Shown piece after piece: positions 40,733 to 50,138 of a stretch of DNA of 64,000 bases. The number at the start of each line of letters is the position of its first letter. The first letter of the stretch is position 1. Below the pieces are notes generated by a model that did not search any database, had not been told where the DNA came from, and worked only from the letters and a program-made list of their open reading frames with translations. A program made the translations under genes and the position numbers. Source of the stretch: Tomitella biformata AHU 1821 (lineage in GTDB: Bacteria; Actinomycetota; Actinomycetes; Mycobacteriales; Mycobacteriaceae); the NCBI RefSeq assembly GCF_000524475.1, contig NZ_BAVQ01000083.1:1-64000 (forward strand), read 5' to 3'.

Positions 40733-41335
40733 TTAGTCGTTAATCCAGGGCTCGATTTGGCGGAGTAGCTCGATGATTCGGTCGCAATTGGGATCCGGGT
40801 TTGAATCCCTGTGGTCGCTGCCAGTGATCGTCATAGATCCGAAGGTTGTCGCCATGGACACCATGCAGGTTTTTCCACCATTTGCCGGAGGTCGGACGAT
40901 GGTGCTCCGGCCTTGGATCTCGATGAGGCGCGATCTACCTTTGTCGTCGTGCTTGGGCTCTAGGGTCTCGCCCGGCATCATGAACGGTGCCGTTGACGAT
41001 TCTGTAAGGGCGCTGAATCCGTCGTGAGTGTACCGACAGGATGCATACCAATACCCAAAATATTGTTGGCCCTTGGGTAAAATTACCTCGGCATCTAGTT
41101 TGAGTCCAAGTGTGGCCATGCTGTCGATAAAGCTGTCATGACATGGGTCGATGGATAGTGCGGGATTTTCCTCGTAGTAGTTGTCCATCTGGGAAACAAT
41201 GGTGGACTTGCTGGTAGCTACTACTGGCGACGAGGACGGTGCGTCTGAGGCGACCGGGCTGCCGGATGTCGTGGTACTGCAGGAAGTGAGCGCTACGCAT
41301 ATGAGTAGCACCGGCAGAGCGATTTTCTCCCTCAC
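40733..41335 (-). CDS. DUF3558-type lipoprotein
   Basis: A 200-residue lipoprotein. The GTG at 41335 leads a signal sequence VREKIALPVLLICVALTSC with a lipobox (LTSC). A Ser/Thr/Pro-rich linker follows, then a domain with paired cysteines (DPCHDSF, YASCRYTHDG, KTCMVSMAT and NPDPNCDRI). Size and cysteine pattern fit actinobacterial DUF3558 lipoproteins, which are exported and of unknown role. It overlaps the upstream gene's stop by one base. Local GC content is lower than in neighbours, suggesting transfer. Confidence 0.7.
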   Translation of the reverse strand: MREKIALPVLLICVALTSCSTTTSGSPVASDAPSSSPVVATSKSTIVSQMDNYYEENPALSIDPCHDSFIDSMATLGLKLDAEVILPKGQQYFGYWYASCRYTHDGFSALTESSTAPFMMPGETLEPKHDDKGRSRLIEIQGRSTIVRPPANGGKTCMVSMATTFGSMTITGSDHRDSNPDPNCDRIIELLRQIEPWIND

Positions 41336-41703
41336 TACGGCGTCTCCACAGTAGATAGTGAGGTCGCTGTTTGGCCGTCCTCGGCGAGGATTGCCAGCCA
41401 ATCACGCTGGAGATTATCTGCGAACTGTGTCGCGGCTGCAGCGAACTCGAGAACCCTTTGGTGGAGGCTGTTCTGACCGCCGTACATTAACTGGTCGTAG
41501 CCAGCTGCCAGCTGTCTGAGGGAGTCCAGGTCACCGAAGAATGTGGTGTGGTTCTGCCTCTCGATCTCCTCGGCGATTCCTTCCATCGTCTCGGCGTACT
41601 TCCGATACGCCCTTACCCACCCCTGCACAGCTTCATCGCTCATGATCAGCCGTCCACCACCTGGACCGTCAGCCATGTCGACCTTGAGATTTGGATTGCC
41701 CAC
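41335..41703 (-). CDS. WXG100/EspC-like small helical protein
   Basis: A 122-residue mostly helical protein from GTG 41703, which follows AGGGGG. Two long amphipathic helices with repeated Trp and Tyr (VQGWVRAYRKYAETMEGIA and QRDWLAILAEDGQ) resemble ESX/type VII associated EspC or WXG-like proteins. A strict WxG turn is not seen. It is coupled to the DUF3558 lipoprotein gene, a pairing common in Corynebacteriales. Function unknown. Confidence 0.5.
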   Translation of the reverse strand: MGNPNLKVDMADGPGGGRLIMSDEAVQGWVRAYRKYAETMEGIAEEIERQNHTTFFGDLDSLRQLAAGYDQLMYGGQNSLHQRVLEFAAAATQFADNLQRDWLAILAEDGQTATSLSTVETP

Positions 41704-41790
41704 GTCTACCCCCTGTGTCAGGCCACCCCCTGAGCGGCCACCCCCGTGTTGCCCGCGTCGAGAATACAACAGGTCGAGCGTATGTCGGTT

Positions 41791-43356
41791 CTAATCGAGC
41801 ACTCTGGATCGGCTCGCGGGCACCGCCAGAAGGGTTGGCCGGCCGCGTCCGCGCAGCTCCACCGCGCCGGCATCCACCCAGTATCGGCGTTCGTCCACTC
41901 CCGCACCGGTGAGCACCGCGTCGGCGACCACGACGCGGCCCGGGACCACCTTCGCGTGCTCGGACAAGCGCGCGGCCTCGTTCACGGGGTCGCCGATCAC
42001 CGTGTACTCGTAGCGCTGACGCGCGCCGATATTGCCGGCGACCGCAGTGCCGTAGGAGACGCCGAGCCCGGCCTGGATTTCAGGCACCTCGGCGTCGAGC
42101 CGGTCCATGATGGATCGGGCGGCGCACAGGGCGGCGGCGCATGGGTCGGGCAGGGGAGAGGGGGCGCCGAAGATCACCAGCGCCGCGTCGCCCTCGAACT
42201 TGTTGATCAGCCCGCCGCGCTCGTCCACCTCGTCCACGACGACGGAGAAGAACCGGTTCAGCAGCGTGACGACCTCCGTCGGGGCGCGGTCGACCGCGAT
42301 GGTCGTGGAGCCGATGATGTCGACGAACAGCACCGCGACCTGCACCTCATGCCCACCGAGCTCGAAGTCCTGGCTCATCGCCGCCTCGGCCACCTTGTTG
42401 CCCACGTGTTTGCCGAAGATCTCGCGAATCCGCTCGCGCTCCTGCAGTCCGTCGGCCATGCGGTTGAACCCGCTCTGGAGCTCGCCCAGCTCGGTGCCGT
42501 CGAACACCACCACCTCGGCGTCGAGGTCGCCGCGCTCGACCCGCGACATGGCCCCGCGGACGGTGCGGATGGGGGCGACGGTCGCGGAGACCACCAGCAC
42601 GGTGAGCAGCAGCCCGACGGTCAGGATCACCCCTCCGAGCGCCAGGATCGGCACGGCGAAGTCGACCGCGGTGAAATCGTCCTTGGCCAGCCCGTAGATC
42701 GCGATGATCATCAGCCCGGTCACGGGAACCCCGGTGCCGGCGAGCCAGGCGAGGATGGTCCGGGTGGTCACACCCACGCGCAGGCGGCGCGACGGCGGAC
42801 CCGCGGCCAGGGCCAACGCGGCGGTGGGGCGCAGGGCGAACTCGCTGAACAGGAAGCTCGTCGCGCACGTGACGGTGCCCGCGAACAGCATCGTGAAGGC
42901 GATGGGCGGAATATAGTTCGCGTCGCGCAGTCCGTACAGCAGCGTGAATAGCGCAGTGGCGCTGAGCCAAAGGGTGCCCTGGATGACGGTGAGCCGCCAC
43001 GGCAGGGCGAGGGTGTCGCGCAGGTTCTGCGCGGTGGCCTGCTCACCGCGGATGGACCAGCGCAGGTACCGCAGGCCCGACCTCGTGGTCCACACGATGC
43101 CGATGATGAACATCAACGTGGTGTAGAGCGGCACCGCGATAAAGTTCACCGGCCAGTTGCTCAGCGCCAGTACCTGGGGACCGGGCACGACGAAGGCCGC
43201 CAGGGTCAGGGTCATCGTGGCACCGACGAGGTTGCTGGTCAGCAGCGCGACGGTGAGCAGGAATTGCACGCGGAAGCGCCTGCGCCGGACAGACTCCGCA
43301 CCGGTGCCGAGGATCCGCGAGCCGAGGGGCGGGACCACATATCGGGGCGGGGTCAT
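41791..43356 (-). CDS. membrane-bound adenylate cyclase (HAMP, class III)
   Basis: About 521 residues: six N-terminal membrane spans (about 30-265), a HAMP segment ([23 protein letters not shown]), and a class III cyclase domain. The latter has [16 protein letters not shown] with the metal-binding Asp, [13 protein letters not shown] with the second Asp, and the [16 protein letters not shown] substrate region. This matches the mycobacterial Rv1318c-Rv1320c/Rv3645 family, which makes cAMP. ATG 43356 is used; an upstream in-frame ATG at 43377 is possible. It is divergent from nucS, as in Mycobacterium. Confidence 0.9.
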   Translation of the reverse strand: MTPPRYVVPPLGSRILGTGAESVRRRRFRVQFLLTVALLTSNLVGATMTLTLAAFVVPGPQVLALSNWPVNFIAVPLYTTLMFIIGIVWTTRSGLRYLRWSIRGEQATAQNLRDTLALPWRLTVIQGTLWLSATALFTLLYGLRDANYIPPIAFTMLFAGTVTCATSFLFSEFALRPTAALALAAGPPSRRLRVGVTTRTILAWLAGTGVPVTGLMIIAIYGLAKDDFTAVDFAVPILALGGVILTVGLLLTVLVVSATVAPIRTVRGAMSRVERGDLDAEVVVFDGTELGELQSGFNRMADGLQERERIREIFGKHVGNKVAEAAMSQDFELGGHEVQVAVLFVDIIGSTTIAVDRAPTEVVTLLNRFFSVVVDEVDERGGLINKFEGDAALVIFGAPSPLPDPCAAALCAARSIMDRLDAEVPEIQAGLGVSYGTAVAGNIGARQRYEYTVIGDPVNEAARLSEHAKVVPGRVVVADAVLTGAGVDERRYWVDAGAVELRGRGRPTLLAVPASRSRVLD

Positions 43357-43433
43357 GGCTACTGACCCTAATCGCAACGCGCCTGTCTGCGGGGACGATG
43401 GCGTCGGGGCCGGTAGCCAGTAGGGTGTGCAGC

Positions 43434-44093
43434 GTGCGTCTCGTCATTGCTCGGTGCCAGGTCGACTACTCCGGCCGTCTCACCGCCCACCTGCCCATGG
43501 CCCGCCGGCTGCTCATGCTCAAGGCCGACGGGTCCATCAGCGTGCACGCTGACGACCGCGCCTATAAGCCCCTGAACTGGATGACCCCACCGTGCTGGTT
43601 CTCGGAGGAGGACAACGTCTGGGTCATCGTGAACAAGGTCGGCGACCAACTGCGGATCACGATCGAGGACATCGAGCATGACTCGACGCATGAGCTTGGC
43701 GTCGACCCCGGACTGATCAAGGACGGCGTCGAGGCGCACCTGCAGGAGCTGCTGGCCGAACAGGTGCAGACCCTCGGCGAGGGCTACACCCTGGTTCGCC
43801 GCGAGTTCCCGACGGCGATCGGTCCGGTCGACCTGATGTGCCGAGACTCCGACGGCGCGCACGTCGCGGTGGAGATCAAGCGGCGCGGGGGGATCGACGG
43901 AGTGGAGCAGCTGACCCGCTATCTGGAGCTGCTCAACCGCGATCCGCTGCTGTCCCCGGTGCGGGGCGTGTTCGCGGCCCAGCAGATCAAGCCGCAGGCG
44001 AAGACCCTGGCGGAGGATCGTGGGATCCGCTGCCTCACACTCGATTACGACGGTTTGCGCGGAATCGAGAGCGACGAGTTCCGGCTGTTCTGA
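43434..44093 (+). CDS. nucS: mismatch-repair endonuclease NucS/EndoMS
   Basis: A 219-residue NucS. The start is GTG at 43434 ([14 protein letters not shown]), as in mycobacterial homologues. The N-terminal domain binds DNA. The C-terminal RecB-like nuclease has D133 (GPVDLMCRD), E147 and K149 (VAVEIKRRG). The protein ends in RLF, a sliding-clamp-interacting tail. NucS cuts both strands at mismatches and replaces MutS/MutL in Actinobacteria. Its neighbours on both sides match the mycobacterial locus. Confidence 0.95.
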   Translation: MRLVIARCQVDYSGRLTAHLPMARRLLMLKADGSISVHADDRAYKPLNWMTPPCWFSEEDNVWVIVNKVGDQLRITIEDIEHDSTHELGVDPGLIKDGVEAHLQELLAEQVQTLGEGYTLVRREFPTAIGPVDLMCRDSDGAHVAVEIKRRGGIDGVEQLTRYLELLNRDPLLSPVRGVFAAQQIKPQAKTLAEDRGIRCLTLDYDGLRGIESDEFRLF

Positions 44094-44094
44094 C

Positions 44095-44424
44095 ATGGCA
44101 CGACGCAATAAGTCACGCGGAAACTCCGATCGCCGAGGCTCGACTGGGCACCACGAGCCCACCGATCGGCCCGCTTTCTCGGACTCCTTCGGCCGTCGCG
44201 AGGCGGGCCCCGGCGGGCTCGACTACAACGTGCGGACGATCCCCGGCTCACGTGCGACGAAGATCTATCGGTGCCCGGGCTGCGACCAGTCGATCGTGGT
44301 CGGCGTGGCCCATGTGGTCGTCTGGCCGGAGGATGCCTTCGGCGGCGGGGACGACCGTCGGCATTGGCACACCGGCTGCTGGGGCGGTCGCGGCACGAGG
44401 TCGATCACCCGCCGCTGGTCCTGA
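44095..44424 (+). CDS. small zinc-ribbon-like protein downstream of nucS
   Basis: A 109-residue basic protein starting one base after the nucS stop, so clearly co-transcribed. After a charged, disordered N-terminus (MARRNKSRGNSDRRG) come IYRCPGCDQSI and HWHTGCW, a likely Cys/His zinc site. Homologous small proteins sit beside nucS in many Corynebacteriales and are often called ATP/GTP-binding without evidence. Function unknown; a link to DNA repair is suggested only by position. Confidence 0.7.
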   Translation: MARRNKSRGNSDRRGSTGHHEPTDRPAFSDSFGRREAGPGGLDYNVRTIPGSRATKIYRCPGCDQSIVVGVAHVVVWPEDAFGGGDDRRHWHTGCWGGRGTRSITRRWS

Positions 44425-44509
44425 ATTGGTCCGCAGAATCTGTGGATAACTAGCGCATTCGAGGCATTGTCGAGCCGGAGTTGTCAGGCGTTCGTGTAAG
44501 CGTGTCGCC

Positions 44510-45412
44510 ATGGGGGAAGTGCATCGACCATTCCTGGGGAGCCGAAGTGGCCTATCGCCGTATCGGCTGAGGTCGTTCCGCAAGCTGCATCGGAATGTTT
44601 ATGTTGACCGTCGTGCATGTGCCAGCGCGGTCTTGCGCGCACGAGCCGCGTGGCTGTGGCTCGGCGACAACGGGATACTCGCTGGGCTATCCGCCGCAGC
44701 GCTGCATGGATCCAAGTGGGTTGATCCAGGACGGATGGCTGAAGTACTTCGCCGGGGCCGGCGAAAGTCTGTGCCGGGCATCAATGTCCGCTCGGAGGCT
44801 GTTCTGTCACACGAGATCGTCATTCTTGACGGTATGCGGGTGACAAGTGCCGCACGGACTGCGTTTGACCTCGGCAGGTGGTTGGAGCACGACGACGCTG
44901 TGGAGATGATCGATGCACTGTGCAACGCGGCAAAGCTGAACGTGGTGGACATCCTGGAGGTGGCGGACGGCCATCCGGGTGTGCGGGGTCTGCGTAAATT
45001 GCGAAGTGTGCTGCGCGTCGTTGACGGCGGGGCCGAGTCGCCGGCCGAGACGCGCACGCGGCTGGTGCTTGTGCGCGCAGGCCTGCCGACGCCGAACACA
45101 CAGGTGTCTGTCTTCGACAGATTTGGACAGTTCGTGGCACGCTGCGACCTGGGATGGGAGTGCTGGCGTGTGGTCGTGGAGTACGACGGAGAGGGGCACT
45201 GGTCGAGCGAAGCGCGGCGAACTCGGGACATCCGACGCTATAGACAGCTCGAGCGGTTGGGGTGGCGGGTGGTGAGAGTCAATTCTGGCCTGTTGAGGGA
45301 ATCCCCGGGAGACGTGATTGAGAATGTGCGCGAACAGCTCCTTGCGGCTGGCGCGGACTTGTCTGAGTTGCAATCACTGGATGATCTAGAACTCGAACGT
45401 GCGGAAGATTGA
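44510..45412 (+). CDS. DUF559 domain protein
   Basis: A 300-residue protein common in Mycobacteriales. The N-terminal part (LRSFRKLHRNVYVDRR and LSAAALHGSKWV) resembles AbiEi-type antitoxin/regulator helical regions. The C-terminal DUF559 part (ESPAETRTRLVLVRAGLP, CDLGWECWRVVVEYDG, and RRYRQLERLGWRVVRV) is a Vsr/very-short-patch-like endonuclease fold. The D and E (DLGW, VEYDG) of such a nuclease are present. Its role is unknown. Its stop codon lies inside a 22-base perfect inverted repeat. Confidence 0.7.
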   Translation: MGEVHRPFLGSRSGLSPYRLRSFRKLHRNVYVDRRACASAVLRARAAWLWLGDNGILAGLSAAALHGSKWVDPGRMAEVLRRGRRKSVPGINVRSEAVLSHEIVILDGMRVTSAARTAFDLGRWLEHDDAVEMIDALCNAAKLNVVDILEVADGHPGVRGLRKLRSVLRVVDGGAESPAETRTRLVLVRAGLPTPNTQVSVFDRFGQFVARCDLGWECWRVVVEYDGEGHWSSEARRTRDIRRYRQLERLGWRVVRVNSGLLRESPGDVIENVREQLLAAGADLSELQSLDDLELERAED

Positions 45413-45451
45413 CTGAATTTCGAGAGAATAGTCAATCTTCCGCACGTTCGA
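45393..45451. terminator. bidirectional terminator with 22-base perfect arms
   Basis: TCGAACGTGCGGAAGATTGACT (45393-45414) is repeated exactly in inverted form at 45430-45451 around a 15-base loop. The left arm includes the last codons and stop of the DUF559 gene. It separates this gene from the convergent coiled-coil gene. No T-run is present, but the stem is unusually long and perfect. Confidence 0.7.
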
Positions 45452-45469
45452 AGGACCACGAATAGAGGA

Positions 45470-46405
45470 TTAGCTGGCCGCTGCGACCTTCGACTTGTCC
45501 GGGCCACCCTTGGCTGCAGAATCCTTATCCGCAGCATCCTCAGAGTCTTTCGTGGCCGGCCTCTCGCGCACCCCCGCGATGGGTTCGGCCTCGACGTCGT
45601 ACCAGTCGAAGTCGACCTCCGAGGGGGCCTTCTCCGAGATGGCGACCGCGTGGACCTCCGCGATGGACTCGAGGTGCCCGTGCACGGACATGAGCTGCTT
45701 GAGCGCGTCCGCCCGCAGCTTGGCGACCGCGTTGAAATCTGCCCGCGCCTGCGTGATCCGACCGGACGCGGTGGCGGTGGCCACGGTGATGCGGCGCTCG
45801 GCCTCGGCGGCCGCGATGCGCTTCGTCTCCTCGGTGTGCGCGCGGAGCTCCTCATAGGTGCGGTCGCGTCGGGCCTGGGCCTCGGCGTCGAGGCGCTCGC
45901 GCTCAGATTGCGCGGCCAGCTTGATCTTGTCGGCGTGCTCGCGCGCGAGCGTCATGGTCTGCTGATGCTCTTTCTCGAGCGTCTGGCGGCGGAGCTCCAG
46001 CTCGGAAAGCTTGGCCTGCTGCGCGGCGCGCATCTCGTCGGCGTCCTGCTCGGCGACGGAGACCACCTCCGCGGCTTCGCTCTCGGCGCGGGCGCGCATC
46101 TCGGCGACCTCGTCGGAGGCTAGGCGGAGCATGCGGGAGATGCGGTCGCTCATGCCCTCGGCCGTCGTCGGCGGGACGGAGAGCCGGTCGATCTCGCTGC
46201 GCAGCTGATCGATCTCGTCACGGGCGTCGTCGAGCTGCGCCGCGAGATCGTTGGTCTGGGCGGCTGCCGCGTCGCGGTCGGTGGCGGTCAGCCGGAGCTC
46301 GGCGTCGAACCGTCTTAAGAATTCCAACACCTGATCGCGGTCATAGCCCCGGCGGACGATGTCGAAGGGGGCGTGGATCCCCTTGGGATCTGGTGTGTAA
46401 GACAT
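45470..46405 (-). CDS. DivIVA-domain coiled-coil protein
   Basis: About 311 residues. Residues 10-45 are a DivIVA-like membrane-binding start (PFDIVRRGYDRDQVLEFLRR). A long coiled coil (about 40-255) rich in Ala, Glu, Arg and Gln follows, then an acidic, Lys/Ala-rich tail. Such proteins are structural scaffolds at poles or septa in rod-shaped actinobacteria. ATG 46405 is chosen; a GTG two codons earlier is possible. It is in the slot of the mycobacterial Rv1322 region but looks more like Rv1682-type coiled-coil proteins. Confidence 0.75.
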   Translation of the reverse strand: MSYTPDPKGIHAPFDIVRRGYDRDQVLEFLRRFDAELRLTATDRDAAAAQTNDLAAQLDDARDEIDQLRSEIDRLSVPPTTAEGMSDRISRMLRLASDEVAEMRARAESEAAEVVSVAEQDADEMRAAQQAKLSELELRRQTLEKEHQQTMTLAREHADKIKLAAQSERERLDAEAQARRDRTYEELRAHTEETKRIAAAEAERRITVATATASGRITQARADFNAVAKLRADALKQLMSVHGHLESIAEVHAVAISEKAPSEVDFDWYDVEAEPIAGVRERPATKDSEDAADKDSAAKGGPDKSKVAAAS

Positions 46406-46474
46406 GGTCACCAGGTTACCGCCGCGCCACCCGGAAATGGGGGAGGCGCGACGGTCATGCCTGGCAGACGCCGA

Positions 46475-46906
46475 TTACTTGGCGGGTTCGACGAGCTCGA
46501 CGAGAACGCCGCCCGCGTCCTTCGGGTGGATGAAGTTGATGCGCGAGTCGGCGGTGCCGCGCTTGGGCTCCGGGTAGAGCAGGCGGACGCCGTCGGCGCG
46601 CAGCTGCGCGGAGAGCGCGTCGAGGTCGGTGACACGGTAGGCGAGCTGCTGAAGGCCGGGGCCGGAGCGGCCGATGAACTTGGCGATGGTCGAGTCCTCG
46701 TTCAGCGGTGCGAGGATCTGGATGGCCACTGCGCCAGCCACTGCGCCGGCGGGGACGAGCATGCCCTCGCGCACGCCCTGCTCCTCGTTGATCTCCTCAT
46801 GGGAGAGCACGAGTCCGAGGTGCTTGGCGTGCCAGGCGACGGCGACGTCGAAGTCGGGGACGGCGATGCCGACGTGGTCGATGGCGGTGACGAGATGTGA
46901 TGTCAT
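46475..46906 (-). CDS. mce: methylmalonyl-CoA epimerase
   Basis: A 143-residue VOC-fold epimerase. [18 protein letters not shown] carries the first metal His, [18 protein letters not shown] starts the second half, and VLVELVEP holds the metal-binding Glu. It interconverts (2R)- and (2S)-methylmalonyl-CoA in propionate and branched-chain metabolism. The length is normal. It diverges from the thiolase gene across a 70-base gap, as for Rv1322A-fadA4 in Mycobacterium. Confidence 0.9.
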   Translation of the reverse strand: MTSHLVTAIDHVGIAVPDFDVAVAWHAKHLGLVLSHEEINEEQGVREGMLVPAGAVAGAVAIQILAPLNEDSTIAKFIGRSGPGLQQLAYRVTDLDALSAQLRADGVRLLYPEPKRGTADSRINFIHPKDAGGVLVELVEPAK

Positions 46907-46975
46907 CCCTCGACGGTATCGTGGCGGTTGGAGCGCGGCGTCCGCGCGTCCCGAACTATCGTCGGAGGCCATAAA

Positions 46976-48166
46976 GTGAGCAGTTCAGTCATCATCGCCG
47001 GAGCCCGCACCCCCATTGGTCGGCTGCTCGGCTCGTTGAAGGGGTTCAGCGGTTCGGACCTCGGCGGCATCGCCATCAAGGGCGCGCTGGAGAAGGCGGG
47101 CGTCAAGCCCGAGCAGGTCGACTACGTCATCATGGGCCAGGTCCTCACGGCCGGCGCGGGGCAGATGCCGGCGCGCCAGGCGGCCGTCGCCGCGGGTATC
47201 CCGATGAGCGTCCCGGCGCTGACCGTCAACAAGGTATGCCTCTCGGGCATCGACGCGATCGCGCTCGCAGACCAGTTGATCCGCGCGGGGGAGTTCGACG
47301 TCGTGGTCGCTGGCGGCCAGGAGTCGATGAGCCAGGCGCCGCACCTGCTGCCCAAGTCTCGTGAGGGCTTCAAGTTTGGCAACACCACGCTTGTCGACCA
47401 CATGGATTACGACGGGCTGTACGACATCTTCACCGAGCAGAGCATGGGTCTGCTGACCGAGCAGGGCAACGACGTGAACCCGATCGAGCGCACCGAAATG
47501 GACGCGTTCTCGGCCGCCTCGCACCAGAACGCGGCGAAGGCGTGGAAGGACGGGCTCTTCGACGAGGAAGTCGTGCCCGTGCTGATCCCGCAGCGCAAGG
47601 GCGACCCGATCGAGTTCCGCACTGACGAGGGCATCCGCGCGGACACCACCGCCGAGTCCCTCGCGAAGCTGCGCCCCGCCTTCCGCAAGGACGGCGCGAT
47701 CAGCGCCGCGACGGCCTCGCAGATCTCCGACGGCGCCGCGGCCGTCATCGTGATGAGCAAGGCGAAGGCCGAGGAGTTGGGCCTGGAGTGGATCGCGGAG
47801 ATCGGAGCCCACGGCGTTGTCGCCGGCCCGGACTCCACCCTGCAGTCGCAGCCCGCGAACGCGATCGCCAAGGCCTGCGCGCGCGAGGGCATCGACCCGA
47901 AGGACCTCGACGTCGTCGAGATCAACGAGGCGTTCGCCGCGGTGGGCATCGCGTCGACCCGCCAGCTGGGCCTGGACCCCGCGAAGGTGAACCCGAACGG
48001 CGGCGCGATCGCCGTCGGGCACCCGCTCGGCATGTCCGGCGCCCGCATCACGCTGACGCTGATCCTGGAGCTGCAGCGTCGGGGCGGCGGCATCGGCGCA
48101 GCCGCACTGTGCGGCGGCGGCGGCCAGGGCGATGCGCTCATCGTGAAGGTGCCCGCCAAGGCATGA
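46976..48166 (+). CDS. acetyl-CoA C-acetyltransferase (thiolase)
   Basis: A 396-residue thiolase, FadA4-like. The GTG at 46976 follows GGAGG. Catalytic residues are C88 (NKVCLSG), H349 ([10 protein letters not shown]) and C379 (ALCGGGGQG). It condenses two acetyl-CoA or cleaves acetoacetyl-CoA. The conserved order with the epimerase and thioredoxin-TPR gene supports a core housekeeping role in fatty-acid or ketone metabolism. A strong terminator follows. Confidence 0.92.
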   Translation: MSSSVIIAGARTPIGRLLGSLKGFSGSDLGGIAIKGALEKAGVKPEQVDYVIMGQVLTAGAGQMPARQAAVAAGIPMSVPALTVNKVCLSGIDAIALADQLIRAGEFDVVVAGGQESMSQAPHLLPKSREGFKFGNTTLVDHMDYDGLYDIFTEQSMGLLTEQGNDVNPIERTEMDAFSAASHQNAAKAWKDGLFDEEVVPVLIPQRKGDPIEFRTDEGIRADTTAESLAKLRPAFRKDGAISAATASQISDGAAAVIVMSKAKAEELGLEWIAEIGAHGVVAGPDSTLQSQPANAIAKACAREGIDPKDLDVVEINEAFAAVGIASTRQLGLDPAKVNPNGGAIAVGHPLGMSGARITLTLILELQRRGGGIGAAALCGGGGQGDALIVKVPAKA

Positions 48167-48187
48167 CCTGCTGAAATACATGGAAAG

Positions 48188-48220
48188 GGCGTCGGAGATC
48201 ACATGCTCCGACGCCTTTTT
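48188..48220 (+). terminator. intrinsic terminator after the thiolase
   Basis: GGCGTCGGAG-N8-CTCCGACGCC followed by TTTTT: a classical hairpin plus T-run 21 bases after the stop codon. It is the clearest intrinsic terminator in the window. Confidence 0.9.
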
Positions 48221-48240
48221 CAGCGCTGTGCTCAGGCACA

Positions 48241-48636
48241 ATGGACGACATGCGCAAAATCTTCGACCTCTCCACGACCGCGAAGCGCTTCCGCTTCATC
48301 TCGATTGTTGAGGCCTTCACCTGGGCCGGACTGCTGCTGGGCATGTTGTTCAAGTACTTCACGGGGGATATCAACAAGGATCTGGAGATCTACCCGAACG
48401 AGATCGGCGTCAGCATCTTCGGCCCCCTGCATGGCGCGGCCTTCGTGCTTTTCCTGATTCTCGGGGTCCTGGCGGCGCGTGCGTTCAAGTGGTCGCCCAA
48501 GGTGATCGTGGCCGGGTTGGCTGCGTCGATCGTCCCGTTCGCGACCATCCCGTTCGAGATGTGGGTGACCCGCAACGGCCAGCTCGGAGAGCTCTCGCTG
48601 CAGCAGCCCGACGGTGTGAAGCTGGCGGACGCCTGA
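48241..48636 (+). CDS. DUF3817 membrane protein
   Basis: A 131-residue protein with three hydrophobic spans (around residues 20-40, 60-80 and 85-105). FRFISIVEAFTWAGLLLGMLFKY and GPLHGAAFVLFLILGVLAARAF identify DUF3817, widespread in actinobacteria next to diverse genes and of unknown function. ATG 48241; a second ATG at 48250 is in frame. It sits between the thiolase terminator and the thioredoxin-TPR gene. Confidence 0.85.
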   Translation: MDDMRKIFDLSTTAKRFRFISIVEAFTWAGLLLGMLFKYFTGDINKDLEIYPNEIGVSIFGPLHGAAFVLFLILGVLAARAFKWSPKVIVAGLAASIVPFATIPFEMWVTRNGQLGELSLQQPDGVKLADA

Positions 48637-48666
48637 CCGTTCGCCGATCGTGGCAGACTGTTCGAC

Positions 48667-49608
48667 GTGACTCGCCCAGGTAATCGCCCCCCGTCCGCGC
48701 CCTCGGCCGCTATGGCCGCGGCGATGTCGTCTGCCTTCGACCTTTCCGCACTGGCCCCGCGCCCGCCGCGACCCGCCGGAGCCCCGGCGCCCGCGCCCGC
48801 CGGCCCCAATGGGCTCGCGCCGGTGGTGCTAATCGACGAGGCCAACTTCGAAGCCGAGGTGGTCCTGCGCTCGCAGCAGGTGCCCGTGATCGTCTCGCTA
48901 GGCACGCCCGACTATCCGCAGTGTGTGGCCTTCGACGAGATCCTCGAGCGCGCGGCCCTCGCGGCAGGTGGCGCCTGGGTGCTCGCGAAGGTCGACGTGG
49001 GGCTGAATCCGCAGATCGCGCAGGCCTTCGGCGTGCAATCGGTGCCCATGGTCATCGCGATGGCCGCCGGCCAGCCGCTGGACTCTCAGCAGGGGACCTT
49101 CTCCGAGGACGAGCTGGCGCAGTGGCTCACCGCGGTCCAGAACGCGGTTGGCGACCGGCTGACCGGTCCGCCGCTACCCGAGGGTCAGGAGCCCGAGCGG
49201 GATCAGCGTCTTGTGGCCGCCGAGGCCATGCTCGACGAGGGAGACCTCGACGGCGGCATCGCGGCCTACGAGCTGATCCTCCAGTCGGAGCCGAACCATC
49301 CCGAGGCGCTGCCGGCCGTGCGCCAGCTGCGCTTCCTGCAGCGCGCGCAGGCGGTGCCCGACGGCGCGGTGGAGGCCGCCGACGCCAACCTCGGCGATGT
49401 CGACGCGCAACTGCGGGCCGCCGACGCAGAGCTCTTGGCACAGCAGCCCGACGCCTGCTTCAACCGGCTGATCGCCGTATTCCGCATCGGCGACGCGGAC
49501 ATGAAGGCAACGACGCGGGCCCGGCTGCTCGAGCTCTGGGAGCTGTTCGACCCGGCAGAGCCGTTCATCATCGCCGCCCGCCGGAACCTTGCGAACGCTA
49601 TGTATTAG
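48667..49608 (+). CDS. thioredoxin-like TPR protein (CnoX/YbbN type)
   Basis: A 313-residue co-chaperone-like protein. A Pro/Ala-rich N-terminus (1-50) precedes a thioredoxin fold (about 55-160) whose active site has no CxxC (GTPDYPQC keeps only the last Cys). C-terminal TPR-like repeats (about 180-310) follow. YbbN/CnoX holds oxidised or unfolded proteins and can form mixed disulfides. The single Cys suits holdase rather than reductase function. The GTG at 48667 is used. It is equivalent in position to Rv1324. Confidence 0.8.
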   Translation: MTRPGNRPPSAPSAAMAAAMSSAFDLSALAPRPPRPAGAPAPAPAGPNGLAPVVLIDEANFEAEVVLRSQQVPVIVSLGTPDYPQCVAFDEILERAALAAGGAWVLAKVDVGLNPQIAQAFGVQSVPMVIAMAAGQPLDSQQGTFSEDELAQWLTAVQNAVGDRLTGPPLPEGQEPERDQRLVAAEAMLDEGDLDGGIAAYELILQSEPNHPEALPAVRQLRFLQRAQAVPDGAVEAADANLGDVDAQLRAADAELLAQQPDACFNRLIAVFRIGDADMKATTRARLLELWELFDPAEPFIIAARRNLANAMY

Positions 49609-50138
49609 GCGAGACTACTTATAGTCCTGTCTCGGCCCTACACGGTGCGGGCAGGGGTGGGAGCGCGCACGATTTTCCTCGGCTATCTGCGTTTCCGCTG
49701 GTCCTACCGGTTTTGTGTATCGGGACCACACAAGCCGGATTTGCAGAACGGGCATTCGATGTGCGCCGTGCTGGGATTTTGTGGTGCGGCGAGTCTTGAA
49801 CCGCCCGTTCGTCGATTCGCGGCAGTTATTCCGTACTCCGCAGTACTGGTGTATTCGCAGGTCCGCGGCGTGCGCGAGCGGGAGGCGGCGGTCAGTGGCC
49901 GCACCCAGCGCGGGCAGCGGGCAGATCCAGCGCGACACGCCGTGGTCCATCCGCCGAACCGGCCATATCTGCCCGCGGAATGTAGGCGCCGAGAAGGCAT
50001 ATGGCCGGCACGGAAATTAGCTGTTCGCTCTGTTTAGTTTGGCCTGCGGATAACCCACCATTTTGGCTAACCCTCGATACCTGGTGACGAATTGCAGCAT
50101 AGTTCTTCGCAATCCGGCTAGGTCGAGAGGGGCCTCAG
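49609..50138. other. 530-bp gene-free stretch
   Basis: No convincing gene on either strand: the open frames are short, basic and without family features. GC is lower than in the flanking genes, with AT-rich patches near 49780-49860 and 50030-50110. The latter is the likely promoter region of the sulfatase gene. It marks the boundary between the conserved core block and the inserted sulfatase/metallopeptidase genes. Confidence 0.4.

Noticed and set aside
49615-50037. Possible genes of about 100-130 codons in the gap before the sulfatase
   Set aside because: Composition is basic and random-like, frames exist on both strands at once, and no ribosome site or domain is seen.
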